DNA of 64,000 bases from Sunxiuqinia sp963677175 (GCA_963677175.2 CAXXES010000007.1:558001-622000); one strand, 5' to 3'; shown: positions 1 through 10,086, counted from the stretch's first letter. Numbers and translations are program-made. Notes: generated by a model not told the origin, from the letters alone.

Positions 1-129
1 AAGTCTCACCTCACCCATGAAATTTGAAATTGAAAAACAAAACCGAAATACGTCGAACGAATACCTGAAAAAGAAAAAAGTGATCCTCAAAATAGACCAT
101 GCAAAAATGAACCAATTCAATTAAAAAAA

Positions 130-157
130 ACAGGAAAGTATGGCTGTACTTCCCTGT
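130..157 (-). terminator. hairpin with minus-strand U-tract
   Basis: Ten-base arms ACAGGAAAGT (130-139) and ACTTCCCTGT (148-157) pair with one mismatch. The left flank is a long A-run, so read on the minus strand the hairpin is followed by a U-tract. No minus-strand gene lies to its right, so it may block antisense transcription or be a leader hairpin of the SusC transcript. I see no gene in bases 1-214. Confidence 0.35.
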
Positions 158-214
158 ATTAAAAATCAAGTAGAAACGCTTACTAAATGTTTAACCACTT
201 AATGATTCAAATTT

Positions 215-3200
215 ATGAAAAAAAAACGAATCTGGGTGTCAGAGTCTCTCTGCACACTGATTAAAATCTGGAAAACTATGCGCTTGAGTGTATTTTTAGT
301 GCTTTTGTTTGTTGCCCAATCGTGGGCAATTGATTCTTACTCTCAACAAAACCGGCTTACGATTAACCTGTCGGGTGTAAAAGTGATTGATGTACTGAAT
401 GAAATTGAAGACGAAACAGATTTCTTTTTCCTTTTCAATCAAAAATTGGTTGATGTTGACCGTAAAGTTGACATCAAAGTCAATCAAGAAAAAGTAGAAA
501 ATGTACTTTCAAAATTATTTGAAAACACAAATGTCAAATTCAAAGTAATGGACCGTCAGATTATCCTGACAACTGGAAGCAGCGGAGAATATGCCTTTCA
601 GCAAAAAAGGACGGTGACAGGAACTGTTGCCAATAGTTTGGGCGAACCCATCCCCGGAGCAACGATCGTCATTAAAAGTACGAGCAAAGGAACAATTTCA
701 GACACCAATGGTAATTTTGTACTTCAAAATGTGGAGGCCGGGCAAACGTTGGTGTTTTCGTTTGTTGGGATGGAAACCCGCGAAGTAGCTGTCGGTAACC
801 AATCCAATTTTAACATCGTTTTAAGCGAAAGTACTATTGGGCTGGAAGAAGTTGTGGCTATTGGCTATGGAACCATGAAAAAATCTGATTTAACCGGATC
901 GGTTTCGTCCGTAAGGAACGAAGACCTTGAAGCGGTTCCGGTGTACAACATGGAACAAGCCTTGAAAGCAGGCGCCTCAGGTGTCCGGGTTACTCAAAAC
1001 TCGGGGAACCCAGGTGGAAGGATAGAAGTCCGCATCCGGGGAGGAAACTCCATGATCGGCGACAACCAGCCATTGTATGTTGTGGATGGTTTCCCTGTTG
1101 TGGGAGAGATCAACTTTCTGAACCCTTCAGATATCGAATCAGTTGACATCCTGAAGGATGCATCGGCTACGGCCATTTATGGCGCACGTGGTGCAAACGG
1201 TGTTGTCATCATCACGTCAAAGAGGGGAAAAGCCGGACAAAAAAGCCGGATTGAAATAAACAGCTTTATTGGTGTTCAGGAAGAATCCAAACGTTATGAC
1301 CTTTTAAATGCCAAAGAATATGCCATCATTGCCAACGAATGGTTGAAAAATGGTGGGCTTGCGCCTTTCTTTAATATTGATGAAGTACAGAACCCCGGCA
1401 CTGATTGGCAGGACGCCGTACTGCGTACAGCGGCAATCCACAACCATACCATTACTTTCACCGGTAGCTCGGAGAAAACGCGCTATTCCTTGTCGGGCAA
1501 TTATTACGACCAAGAAGGGATATTGATCAACTCGGGTGTTAAAAGGGGGTCTGTCAGGTTAAACCTCGACCACGACATGAATGATTGGCTCAAAATGGCT
1601 GTCAACATGAACTTTTCAAGAAGGGAACGACAGTCCATCCCAGTTGACAATGGATACCGCGGTACTTCCTTATTATCAGCCGCCGCGTCAGCCCCTCCTA
1701 CTTTGCCGGGTTACGATGAAAATGGCTTGCCCACCCAAATCGAAAAATTTTATAATTTTGGTTCGGCCGATATGCGCAACCCAATGATTTTTGCGGCAAA
1801 CCAATCGCGGAGCTTGGGAAATACCATAGTTGGAAACGCTACATTCGATGTTAAGCTGGCTAAAGGATTGTCTTTTAAAACGCTGTTGGGAATTGAATAT
1901 GCCAACTCGTTGAATGACCAGTTTACCCCAATCATTTTCCCCAATGACCGGGGATTCGGTTCACAAAGGAACTACTACCGGAATTCATTTTTGAATGAAA
2001 ATGTGTTGACATACACCAAAAGTTTTAATGAAAGACACAACCTGACAGTCATTGGCGGATACACTTATCAAACCAATATGGACAGGAACTTTGGGGGCAG
2101 TGTAACCGGTTTTTCAAACAATACAACCCAAAATTATAATTTGGGAGCGGCAGAAACAGTTAATACCCCTTCAACCGGTTATTCTGAATGGGTTTTGGCA
2201 TCGTGGCTGGCCCGCGCCAATTATTCATTCGACAATAAATACTTGTTCACATTAAGTATCCGTGCCGATGGTTCGTCCAGGTTTGGGAGCAACAACAAAT
2301 GGGCGAATTTCCCTTCTGCCGCATTTGCTTGGCGTGTTTCAGAGGAGCCGTTCATGTCGGATATCAGCCTAATCAGCGATTTGAAGTTAAGGGCTAGTTA
2401 CGGGGTCACCGGCAACACGGCCTTAAATCCATACCAGTCATTGGACCGCATGGGATCGGTTAAAGTAATTTTTGCCAACCAGGAGGATGAAGTTGGGTAC
2501 TACCCTTCAGGGATAAAAAACGATGACCTGAAATGGGAATCAACAGCCCAGCTTGATGTGGGTTTTGATATCAGCGTCCTGGACAACCGTTTCCGTCTGA
2601 CGGCCGACTATTACAAAAAAAATACAACCGACCTTTTAGCCGATGTTCCGTTGCCTCCATCAGTTGGTTTTGGGACAATAAAACAAAACATTGGTGAAAT
2701 TGAAAACCAAGGCTTTGAATTTACCCTTAATGCTGATGTGTTAAGGAGTGAAGTAAAATGGGACCTTTCGTTCAACTTCTCCTCCAATAAAAATAAGGTA
2801 ATCGAAATCGCCGGTGGAAGTGATATCCTGAGTGCAGGGCAAACTTCTGTTTGGTCGAGCACCAACATTGCACGGGTAGGCGAGCCATTGGGAAGCTTTT
2901 TCGGATACTTGGAAGACGGGTTAACTGATAATGGATTTATCAAATACAAAGATTTAAGCGGACCTGATGGGCAACCTGACGGGATCATAAATGCGTTGGA
3001 TCGCGTGATCCTTGGAAACCCAAGCCCCGATTTTTTCTATGGTATGGGCTCAAATCTATCTTATAAAAATTTTGAACTGAACCTGATCCTTGAAGGGGTA
3101 TATGGCAACCAAATTTTCAATGCCACAGATGGTACCCATTTAAATTCATTCCAACGCGGGAGCAACCAGTTTAAAGACATCATTGGCAACTATTGGACAA

Positions 3201-3547
3201 CCGAAAATCCTGATCCTAACGCAAAATATCCAAAGATCAGCTCTTTATCGGGGATTGACGTTTCAGACCGTTTTATTGAAGATGGTAGCTACCTGAGGGT
3301 AAAATCAATCCGCTTGGCATACAACCTTCCTGTCGGTAAAATGGGCTTGCCATTTTTCAACTCAGCACAAGTCTATTTGTCAGGAACAAACTTATTCACT
3401 TTCACAAACTATAGTGGCCTTGACCCTGAAGTAAATACAAAAGGTGTAGACGACCAAAACGTTGGCTCACGCTTAAATATGGGGCATGACCAGAGCGGAT
3501 ATCCCAATGCAAAAACCTACGCCATTGGTTTAAAACTTAACTTCTAA
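215..3547 (+). CDS. SusC-family TonB-dependent outer-membrane receptor
   Basis: Outer-membrane importer of oligosaccharide-like ligands that works with the SusD lipoprotein encoded next. Order of parts in 1110 aa: hydrophobic signal segment about 22-39; STN (secretin/TonB N-terminal) domain about 50-118; carboxypeptidase-regulatory-like domain about 134-205; TonB-box-like EEVVAIGYG at 211-219; plug domain with VRIRGGNSM and PLYVVDGFP; then a long beta-barrel ending in Phe. The STN domain is the part that in this family signals to an anti-sigma factor (FecR type), so an ECF sigma/FecR pair is expected just upstream, outside the window. The 12-nt gap to SusD shows co-transcription. Family assignment is certain; the ligand is not visible. 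Confidence 0.97.
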   Translation: MKKKRIWVSESLCTLIKIWKTMRLSVFLVLLFVAQSWAIDSYSQQNRLTINLSGVKVIDVLNEIEDETDFFFLFNQKLVDVDRKVDIKVNQEKVENVLSKLFENTNVKFKVMDRQIILTTGSSGEYAFQQKRTVTGTVANSLGEPIPGATIVIKSTSKGTISDTNGNFVLQNVEAGQTLVFSFVGMETREVAVGNQSNFNIVLSESTIGLEEVVAIGYGTMKKSDLTGSVSSVRNEDLEAVPVYNMEQALKAGASGVRVTQNSGNPGGRIEVRIRGGNSMIGDNQPLYVVDGFPVVGEINFLNPSDIESVDILKDASATAIYGARGANGVVIITSKRGKAGQKSRIEINSFIGVQEESKRYDLLNAKEYAIIANEWLKNGGLAPFFNIDEVQNPGTDWQDAVLRTAAIHNHTITFTGSSEKTRYSLSGNYYDQEGILINSGVKRGSVRLNLDHDMNDWLKMAVNMNFSRRERQSIPVDNGYRGTSLLSAAASAPPTLPGYDENGLPTQIEKFYNFGSADMRNPMIFAANQSRSLGNTIVGNATFDVKLAKGLSFKTLLGIEYANSLNDQFTPIIFPNDRGFGSQRNYYRNSFLNENVLTYTKSFNERHNLTVIGGYTYQTNMDRNFGGSVTGFSNNTTQNYNLGAAETVNTPSTGYSEWVLASWLARANYSFDNKYLFTLSIRADGSSRFGSNNKWANFPSAAFAWRVSEEPFMSDISLISDLKLRASYGVTGNTALNPYQSLDRMGSVKVIFANQEDEVGYYPSGIKNDDLKWESTAQLDVGFDISVLDNRFRLTADYYKKNTTDLLADVPLPPSVGFGTIKQNIGEIENQGFEFTLNADVLRSEVKWDLSFNFSSNKNKVIEIAGGSDILSAGQTSVWSSTNIARVGEPLGSFFGYLEDGLTDNGFIKYKDLSGPDGQPDGIINALDRVILGNPSPDFFYGMGSNLSYKNFELNLILEGVYGNQIFNATDGTHLNSFQRGSNQFKDIIGNYWTTENPDPNAKYPKISSLSGIDVSDRFIEDGSYLRVKSIRLAYNLPVGKMGLPFFNSAQVYLSGTNLFTFTNYSGLDPEVNTKGVDDQNVGSRLNMGHDQSGYPNAKTYAIGLKLNF

Positions 3548-3559
3548 AACCAGATCGAC

Positions 3560-5086
3560 ATGAAAAATACGATTAAGAGAGAGCAAAAACAAGCTCGTTT
3601 GGATTTGCCGAGCGAAAGTATTTTGCGCGAAGCGAAAAGAATATCATTTTACATCCTGTTGGCAATCACATTAATATCCTGTGAGAACATGCTGGATGAA
3701 GTGCCAAAGAATTTTGTTTCCAGAACAAATTATTACCAAAACGAAATCGATGCACAAGGTGCACTAAATGGTGCTTATGCTGCTGTAGGCCCCGACTTCT
3801 ATAATATCCAGCATTATCTGATGGTTGAGCTGCACGGTGATTTTCTAAATGGAAGGGGATCACAAGCCCCCATCTCGTTCATGGACCAGGTGTTGAACCA
3901 ACAAAACGTTGGCCGGGTTAGCGATAGTTGGCTGAGGTTGTACCAAGCCGTTAACCGAGCCAATGCCGTGCTGAACAATGTGCCCAATATTGTTGATATC
4001 ACAGAGGAGGCGAGGACCCGAATCATGGCCGAGGCTTATTTCCTTCGCGCCATGGCCTATTTTGAATTGGTCAGGGGTTGGGGACCGGTTCCAATCAAAA
4101 CCAAAGAAAGCCTTGACCTCACTGAACTGGAATCGCCAAGGATGCCCGAAAGTGAAGTGTACAAACTGATCATAGATGATGCCACAGTAGCCGAATCTGG
4201 CTTACCCGATGATGTAGGTGCCGAAACTGGCCGTGCATCCAAATGGGCAGCCAAAATGTTGTTGTCGCATGTTCATCTCACTATAGGAAACTGGGATCAG
4301 GCAGCCGAAAAAGCGGATGATGTGATCAATAGCGGACAATATGCGATGGTTTCGGTAACGGTGCCCAATGATTTTTATAAAATTTTCGCAACCGACACTA
4401 ATTCGGAAGATATCATGTCGGTCCACCACTCGGAAACCAGCCAATCAACGATTCCTCAGTATCTCCATATGGGAAACAATTCCCCCTATTACACCAACAG
4501 CTCTGGTTTTTACGCTTGGCTACCTGACATGAACTCATTCATAGGTGACAGTTGGGATGATGATGATTTGCGAAAAGAATTCAATTTGTATACACATATT
4601 CAAAATGCTGCAGGCGAATGGGTGCCACTGCCCTCAACAACTCCAGTTCTTTTCAAAAAATTCAATAGCAACGCCGATGGGCTTCGCGTCTATAGCGTGC
4701 CAATTTACCGCTATACCGAAGCTTTCCTTTTTTACGCAGAAGCCGAATGCCGCGCTGAAGGCGGGCCGACAGCTTTGGCTTTGGAAAGGTTGAATAGGGT
4801 CAAAAGGCGGGCTTATGGTTATGATCCGACAGCAGTTTCACCGGTTGATTATCCAACAGGGATGAGTGAAGAGGAATTTACTGATGCTGTACTCATGGAA
4901 AGGGCTTACGAGCTTATGCTGGAAAGAAGACGCTGGTTTGACCTGAAACGGACCGGGAAGGTGCAAGAAGCTTTTGCCGCCGTTGGCAAAAATATCATTG
5001 ACCAACGCTTATTATGGCCATTGCCGGAAAATGAAATCAACAACAACCCGGCATTAAGCCAGGATGATCAGAACCCTGGATATTAA
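3560..5086 (+). CDS. SusD/RagB-family nutrient-binding lipoprotein
   Basis: Surface lipoprotein that caps the SusC barrel and captures the substrate. The 508-aa product has a long charged N-terminus, a hydrophobic stretch about 29-40 and a lipobox LISC with Cys41. The body shows typical SusD features: TPR-like helices (EARTRIMAEAYFLRAMAYFE), an RAEGG loop, the LMERAYELMLERRRWFDLKR segment and a C-terminus of the form LLWPLPENEIN followed by DQNPGY. The basic region before the hydrophobic core is unusually long, but no internal Met offers a shorter signal peptide. It directly follows the SusC gene. Ligand specificity cannot be read from the sequence; the adjacent sulfatase hints at a sulfated glycan or glycoside. 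Confidence 0.96.
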   Translation: MKNTIKREQKQARLDLPSESILREAKRISFYILLAITLISCENMLDEVPKNFVSRTNYYQNEIDAQGALNGAYAAVGPDFYNIQHYLMVELHGDFLNGRGSQAPISFMDQVLNQQNVGRVSDSWLRLYQAVNRANAVLNNVPNIVDITEEARTRIMAEAYFLRAMAYFELVRGWGPVPIKTKESLDLTELESPRMPESEVYKLIIDDATVAESGLPDDVGAETGRASKWAAKMLLSHVHLTIGNWDQAAEKADDVINSGQYAMVSVTVPNDFYKIFATDTNSEDIMSVHHSETSQSTIPQYLHMGNNSPYYTNSSGFYAWLPDMNSFIGDSWDDDDLRKEFNLYTHIQNAAGEWVPLPSTTPVLFKKFNSNADGLRVYSVPIYRYTEAFLFYAEAECRAEGGPTALALERLNRVKRRAYGYDPTAVSPVDYPTGMSEEEFTDAVLMERAYELMLERRRWFDLKRTGKVQEAFAAVGKNIIDQRLLWPLPENEINNNPALSQDDQNPGY

Positions 5087-5122
5087 TTGATCTTATTGGG
5101 GAGCGGCCCATAATTCTGGAAA

Positions 5123-5200
5123 TTGAACATAAAAGGCACAAAGGCACGAATTACAATAGCTCACAACTATATTTTCGTGGCTTGGTGTCTTCGTGTTCAA
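5123..5200. repeat. imperfect long inverted repeat between SusD and sulfatase genes
   Basis: TTGAACAT..AAAGGCACAAAGGCACGAA at the left (from 5123) is the imperfect reverse complement of the right arm, which ends GTGTCTTCGTGTTCAA at 5200. The arms are about 28 bases with a short centre. It resembles intergenic palindromes scattered through Bacteroidota genomes (recollection, not checked) and could fold in the mRNA between the SusCD and downstream cistrons. Confidence 0.5.
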
Positions 5201-5256
5201 CTGATATCCTTAATTTTGGGGATATCCCTTACTTCATAAATTTAAGCTGATAAATT

Positions 5257-6558
5257 ATGGGCCCGAAAGCAGAAAGCATTCTTTTAAGTATCCCGCTGGC
5301 ATTTGCAATTACCGCACAGGGTGCTGAAAAGGCAGAACAACCAGTTGAAAAACCAAATATTTTATTGATCCTGGCCGATGACCTTGGCTATGAAAAATTG
5401 GGATGTTATGGAGGTTTGGGCACTTCAACACCAAACTTGGACAAAATGGCTGAAAAAGGGACGCTGTTTACCCGCACTTATACCAGCCCGGTTTGCACCC
5501 CCTCGCGCATGAGCCTCTACACCGGCAACTATACCCCAAGGCATCAATATACAAAGGTCCTTCCCATTCATTTAGGTTCGAAAGAAGTTGTTGATTTTGA
5601 AAACCGCTTTCCCACTTATGCCCAATCATTAAGGGAAGCAGGGTACCAAACTTCGGTTACCGGGAAATGGCAGTTGGGTGCTTTGGAATTTTACCCTGTC
5701 CATTGTAAAAGTGCCGGCTTCGACTCGTGGTGCGTCTGGCAAATCTGGAAAGACAACCACAAAACAGTCCGCTACTGGGGACCGACGTTAAATCGTGACG
5801 GGCAAATCATGGCAGCTACAGAAAAAGATTTTGGTCCTGACATGCTCACGGATTATGTAATTGATAGGATGAAAGCAGCTAAAAAAGCCGGGAAACCTTT
5901 CCTGATCCATCACAACATGATGCTTCCGCATGACCCCATTATCAAAACGCCTGATGATGTCAAAACCGGACAGGATGCAAGTCTGGATCACATGATCAGC
6001 TATCTGGACAAGCAGGTGGGAATCCTGCTCCGGACGCTGGACGAACTGGAACTGGCAGATCAAACCATCGTCTTTTTTATGGGTGATAACGGCACTTTTG
6101 CCGAACAACCCAGAAAGACTGTCCGCGGAGAAGTGACCGGCGGAAAGTTCCACCTCAACGATGGCGGCTCCCATGTCCCATTCATCGCTTATGCTCCCGG
6201 ACGGGTCCCGGCAAATAGCAAAGTGGACGATTTAATCGACTTTGCTGATTTCTTTCCGACTATTTGCGAATTGGCAGGGGCAAGCATCCCAGCACATGCC
6301 AATCCCGACGGTATCTCTTTTGTGAAACCACTGACCGGGAAAGGCGCTGGCGAACGCCAATGGGTAACCAGTGGGATCAATAATGATTTCTTTATCTTTG
6401 ATGGCGAATGGCGCTTGCACGCTGTTGACAACAGGTTGGTTGACTGCAGGCAACTTCCGAAGGAAAAAACTGAAGTGCCTGATTCGGAAGAGGCTGAAAA
6501 GGCCAGAAAGAAGCTGGCGCCCATTGTCGAAAGATTAAAGCAACTGTCTGTAAAATAA
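5257..6558 (+). CDS. S1-type formylglycine-dependent sulfatase
   Basis: Hydrolyses a sulfate ester, probably in the periplasm: a hydrophobic signal segment lies at about 7-23. The 433-aa protein carries the metal ligands D41-D42 (LADDLGY), the C80-TPSR motif whose Cys is converted to formylglycine by a maturase (none in this window), and downstream H225 (MLPHDP) and D277-N278 (GDNGT). In the usual GKWHLG motif Lys137 is kept but the His is Gln139, and GSHVP (303-307) stands where many members have an Arg. As both changes sit in a well-conserved frame, I read this as a subfamily trait, not decay. The short signal n-region (MGPKAES) is atypical, so the start could differ. Substrate unknown. Confidence 0.93.
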   Translation: MGPKAESILLSIPLAFAITAQGAEKAEQPVEKPNILLILADDLGYEKLGCYGGLGTSTPNLDKMAEKGTLFTRTYTSPVCTPSRMSLYTGNYTPRHQYTKVLPIHLGSKEVVDFENRFPTYAQSLREAGYQTSVTGKWQLGALEFYPVHCKSAGFDSWCVWQIWKDNHKTVRYWGPTLNRDGQIMAATEKDFGPDMLTDYVIDRMKAAKKAGKPFLIHHNMMLPHDPIIKTPDDVKTGQDASLDHMISYLDKQVGILLRTLDELELADQTIVFFMGDNGTFAEQPRKTVRGEVTGGKFHLNDGGSHVPFIAYAPGRVPANSKVDDLIDFADFFPTICELAGASIPAHANPDGISFVKPLTGKGAGERQWVTSGINNDFFIFDGEWRLHAVDNRLVDCRQLPKEKTEVPDSEEAEKARKKLAPIVERLKQLSVK

Positions 6559-6611
6559 TTTTTCAGTATGAAACATTCAATATTGACCTAACCCATATCT
6601 AAATTAAACAA

Positions 6612-8294
6612 ATGAAATACCTTTTAAAACCATTCAAATCAATTTTTTGGGGCGTGATATGCCTGCTAGTTTTGTTTTCATGCCAGCAAGAAAAATCAGG
6701 AACTACAGCGTCAGCCGACGTGATCATTTACGGGGGCACATCAGCCGCAGTGACTGCCGCAGTTGAAATTGCCCAATCGGGCAAAACAGTGCTGGTCGTG
6801 TCGCCCGACACCCATCTGGGCGGGCTGTCCGCAGGCGGGCTGGGTTTTACCGACACCGGAAATAAATCGACCATCGGCGGCCTGTCGCGCGAATTTTACC
6901 ACCGGGTTTGGCAACATTACAATGATTCGGTTGCCTGGAAATGGCAAAAACATTCGGAATATGGCAACAAAGGCCAGGGAACAGTTGCCATGGACGGCGA
7001 AAACCGCACCATGTGGATTTTTGAGCCGCATGTGGCCGAACAGGTTTTTGAAGATTTCATTTCAGAAAACAAAATAACAGTTTTACGCGATGAGTGGCTT
7101 GACCGCGAAAATGGTGTAACGGTTGAAGACGGAAAAATTGTTTCCATCAAAACACTTTCAGGAAAAACATTCACTGGAAAAATATTCATTGATGCCACTT
7201 ACGAAGGCGACCTGATGGCAGCCGCTGGGGTGAGTTTCCATGTTGGCCGCGAAGCTTGTTCCGTTTACAATGAAGAATGGAACGGCGTGCAGGCCGGGGT
7301 CTTCCATCATGGGCATTACTTCAAGGACAACATCGACCCTTATGTGGTGCCGGGCGACCCGGCAAGCGGTTTGCTTTTCGGTATTTCTGCTGAAAAACCG
7401 GGCGAAAATTGCAGCGGTGACAAAAAATTGCAAGCTTATTGTTTCCGAATGTGCATGAGCAACCATCCCGACAACCGGGTGCCGTTCCCAAAACCCGACA
7501 ATTACGCCCCGAAGAATTATGAGCTACTGGCCCGCGTATTCGAAGCCGGTTGGCGCGAGTGGTTCAACAAATTTGACCTGATCCCCAACCGGAAAACCGA
7601 CACCAACAACCACGGCCCGTTCAGTAGCGATTTTATCGGTATGAACTACGACTACCCGGAGGCTTCGTACGAACGCCGGAAAGAGATCATCAAAGAACAT
7701 GAAGATTACCAAAAAGGGCTGTTGTATTTTGTGGCGAACGATGAACGGGTGCCGGAAGAAATCCTTAGCGAAATGCAGCAATGGGGATTGGCAAAAGACG
7801 AATTCACCGATAACGGCAACTGGCCGCACCAGATTTATGTCCGTGAGGCGCGCCGCATGATCGGCGAATACGTGACCACCGAAAATGATGCATTGGCCAA
7901 ACGGGAAGTCCCCTCCCCTGTCGGCATGGGCTCTTACACCATGGACTCGCACAATGTTCAGCGGTATGTCACCGATGAAGGTTTTGTGCAGAATGAAGGC
8001 GACATTGGCGTCCACCCCGACCATCCCTATCAAATTTCGTACGGCTCTATCGTCCCCAAAAAAGAAGAATGCACCAATTTGCTGGTACCGGCTGCAGTAT
8101 CGTCCAGCCACATTGCTTACGGCTCCATTCGCATGGAACCGGTGTTTATGATCCTTGGGCAATCGGCAGCAGCCGCAGCTTCGCTTGCCATCGATAAAAA
8201 TAGGACTGTACAGGAAGTGCCCTATGATGAACTGAAAAAGGTACTGGAAGAACGTAAACAGGTATTGGCTGTTGCTGAAAGTGATATAAAATGA
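6612..8294 (+). CDS. FAD-dependent oxidoreductase lipoprotein (FAD_oxidored family)
   Basis: A 560-aa flavoprotein of the family often found in glycan loci of Bacteroidota and Planctomycetota. Signal peptide ends in lipobox LFSC (Cys24), so it is probably membrane-anchored outside the cytoplasm. The dinucleotide-binding region is VIIYGGTSAAVTAA (37-50), a GGTSA variant of the GxGxxG fold, followed by GGLSAGGLGFTD. Further conserved blocks are FIDATYEGDLMAAAGV and EECTNLLVP near the C-terminus. The next gene encodes a close paralog. The substrate is unknown; oxidation of a sugar or glycoside hydroxyl is a reasonable inference from the locus. Gap of 53 nt after the sulfatase suggests the same transcript. 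Confidence 0.88.
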   Translation: MKYLLKPFKSIFWGVICLLVLFSCQQEKSGTTASADVIIYGGTSAAVTAAVEIAQSGKTVLVVSPDTHLGGLSAGGLGFTDTGNKSTIGGLSREFYHRVWQHYNDSVAWKWQKHSEYGNKGQGTVAMDGENRTMWIFEPHVAEQVFEDFISENKITVLRDEWLDRENGVTVEDGKIVSIKTLSGKTFTGKIFIDATYEGDLMAAAGVSFHVGREACSVYNEEWNGVQAGVFHHGHYFKDNIDPYVVPGDPASGLLFGISAEKPGENCSGDKKLQAYCFRMCMSNHPDNRVPFPKPDNYAPKNYELLARVFEAGWREWFNKFDLIPNRKTDTNNHGPFSSDFIGMNYDYPEASYERRKEIIKEHEDYQKGLLYFVANDERVPEEILSEMQQWGLAKDEFTDNGNWPHQIYVREARRMIGEYVTTENDALAKREVPSPVGMGSYTMDSHNVQRYVTDEGFVQNEGDIGVHPDHPYQISYGSIVPKKEECTNLLVPAAVSSSHIAYGSIRMEPVFMILGQSAAAAASLAIDKNRTVQEVPYDELKKVLEERKQVLAVAESDIK

Positions 8295-8303
8295 AAAATG
8301 TGG

Positions 8304-8390
8304 GACGCAGATTCGTATGATTTTATATGATTTACGCTGAAAATGGATAAAATCATAGAGATCATAAGCAATCATGATTAAATCTGCGTC
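8304..8390. repeat. inverted repeat between the two FAD oxidoreductase genes
   Basis: Perfect ends GACGCAGATT (8304-8313) and AATCTGCGTC (8381-8390) bound an imperfectly paired interior rich in ATGATTT/AAATCAT. It fills most of the 121-bp gap between the two paralogous genes. Either a dispersed palindromic repeat or a hairpin that tunes mRNA stability between them. Confidence 0.6.
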
Positions 8391-8415
8391 TAATAACTCT
8401 TAATTCGTAACTCAT

Positions 8416-10086
8416 ATGAAATCAATAATCTTTACAATTACGCTGCTCCTGTCGGTGATGATTACCGGACAGGCAGCTCCCAAAAAGTATGATCTAGTCG
8501 TTTATGGCGGGACTTCAGCCGGGGTGGCCGCGGCTATCCAGTCCAGCAGGATGGGCAAAACCGTTGTGCTCATTGAACCCACCAACCGTATTGGCGGGCT
8601 GACCACCGGCGGCCTTGGGCAAACCGACATTGGCAAAAAAGAAGCCGTTGGCGGCATCGCCCTGGAGTTTTATCGCAATATCCGCCAGTATTACAACGAC
8701 ACGGAAAACTGGAATTGGCAGAAACCATCGGAATATAAAGACGGCGGACAAACCCGGACTGAGGACCATGAAAAAGCCATGTGGACCTTTGAGCCATCGG
8801 CTGCCCTGAAAGTTTACCACGATATGTTGAAAAAAGAAAAGGTGAAGCTGGTTTACAACCAACGTTTAAACCGCGAATCGGGCGTGAAAAAGTCAGGCGA
8901 TAAAATTACCGCCATCACCATGGAAAGCGGCGAAACTTACACCGGCAAGATGTTTATTGACGCAACTTACGAAGGAGACCTAATGGCAGCAGCTGGCGTA
9001 TCCTACACCATTGGCAGAGAAGCCAACAGCGAATACGGCGAAAACCTGAATGGCATTCAATACACCGAAGTGGCGAAGACCATTACTGGTGGCCATTCAA
9101 CCAATGCCCGTAACCACAATTTTGTCGATGGTGTTGATCCTTATATTGAAAAAGGAAACCCCGACAGCGGGCTGTTGCCCTACATCGAAGAAGGCGGCCC
9201 CGGCGAGCTGGGCGCTGGCGACAAAGGCATACAGGCTTATTGTTTTCGCATGTGCCTGACCGACCACCCCGACAACCGCATCCCTTTTGCCAAGCCCGTA
9301 GGCTACGAGGAACGGAACTACGAATTGTTGCTACGGAATTACGAAGCTGGTGAAAAGATGGTGCCATGGATCAACTCGTCGATGCCCAACCGCAAGACCG
9401 ATACCAACAACAGGCAGGGCTTTTCAACCGATTTTATCGGGCAAAACTACGATTACCCGGAAGCATCGTATGCCGAAAGGGAAAAGATCGTGGAAGCACA
9501 CCGCAACTACCAGCAAGGCGTGATGTGGACTTTGGCCTATCACCCGCGTATGCCGGAGCCAATCAGGAACGAAGTGTCGCGCTGGGGGACCTGCAAAGAT
9601 GAGTTTGAACGCGAAGACGGCTGGCAGCAACAATTGTATGTCCGCGAAGCGCGGCGCATGCTCAGCAGTTACGTAATGACCCAGAAAAACTGCGAGCGGA
9701 TAGAAAATGTGGATGACCCGGTGGGCATGGCAGCTTACGGAATGGATTCGCACCATGTGAAACGCTACGTCACCGCTGAAGGTTTTGTCAAAAACGAAGG
9801 AAATGTGGAAGCCCATGTCAAATACCCCTTCCCGATCAGCTACCGTTCCATCGTCCCGAAAAAAGAAGAATGCACAAACCTATTGGTACCAATTTGCTTG
9901 AGCGCCACGCACATCGCTTTTGGCTCGATCCGCATGGAACCGGTGTTTATGATTCTGGGGCAATCAGCTGCGGTCGCAGCTATCATGGCAATCGACAAAG
10001 ACCTCGCTGTGCAGCACGTACCGTACAACGAATTGGAGAGTATCCTTCTAAGCCAAGGACAAAAACTAAGGCTTGAACAAAAATAA
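8416..10086 (+). CDS. FAD-dependent oxidoreductase, exported paralog of the preceding gene
   Basis: 556-aa paralog of the preceding oxidoreductase, matching along its whole length: LVVYGGTSAGVAAA (27-40), GGLTTGGLGQTD, FIDATYEGDLMAAAGV, NRKTDTNN, DFIGQNYDYPEASY, SIVPKKEECTNLLVP. Unlike its neighbour it has a cleavable signal peptide (probable cut after A21, GQA/APKK) and no lipobox, so it should be soluble in the periplasm while the other is anchored. The pair probably arose by tandem duplication and may act on related substrates or as partners. A strong terminator 40 bases downstream ends this transcription unit. Confidence 0.88.
   Translation: MKSIIFTITLLLSVMITGQAAPKKYDLVVYGGTSAGVAAAIQSSRMGKTVVLIEPTNRIGGLTTGGLGQTDIGKKEAVGGIALEFYRNIRQYYNDTENWNWQKPSEYKDGGQTRTEDHEKAMWTFEPSAALKVYHDMLKKEKVKLVYNQRLNRESGVKKSGDKITAITMESGETYTGKMFIDATYEGDLMAAAGVSYTIGREANSEYGENLNGIQYTEVAKTITGGHSTNARNHNFVDGVDPYIEKGNPDSGLLPYIEEGGPGELGAGDKGIQAYCFRMCLTDHPDNRIPFAKPVGYEERNYELLLRNYEAGEKMVPWINSSMPNRKTDTNNRQGFSTDFIGQNYDYPEASYAEREKIVEAHRNYQQGVMWTLAYHPRMPEPIRNEVSRWGTCKDEFEREDGWQQQLYVREARRMLSSYVMTQKNCERIENVDDPVGMAAYGMDSHHVKRYVTAEGFVKNEGNVEAHVKYPFPISYRSIVPKKEECTNLLVPICLSATHIAFGSIRMEPVFMILGQSAAVAAIMAIDKDLAVQHVPYNELESILLSQGQKLRLEQK

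Noticed and set aside
7524..8375. 283-aa frame on the minus strand opposite the first FAD oxidoreductase
   Set aside because: Shadow of a well-supported gene on the other strand; no recognisable domain.
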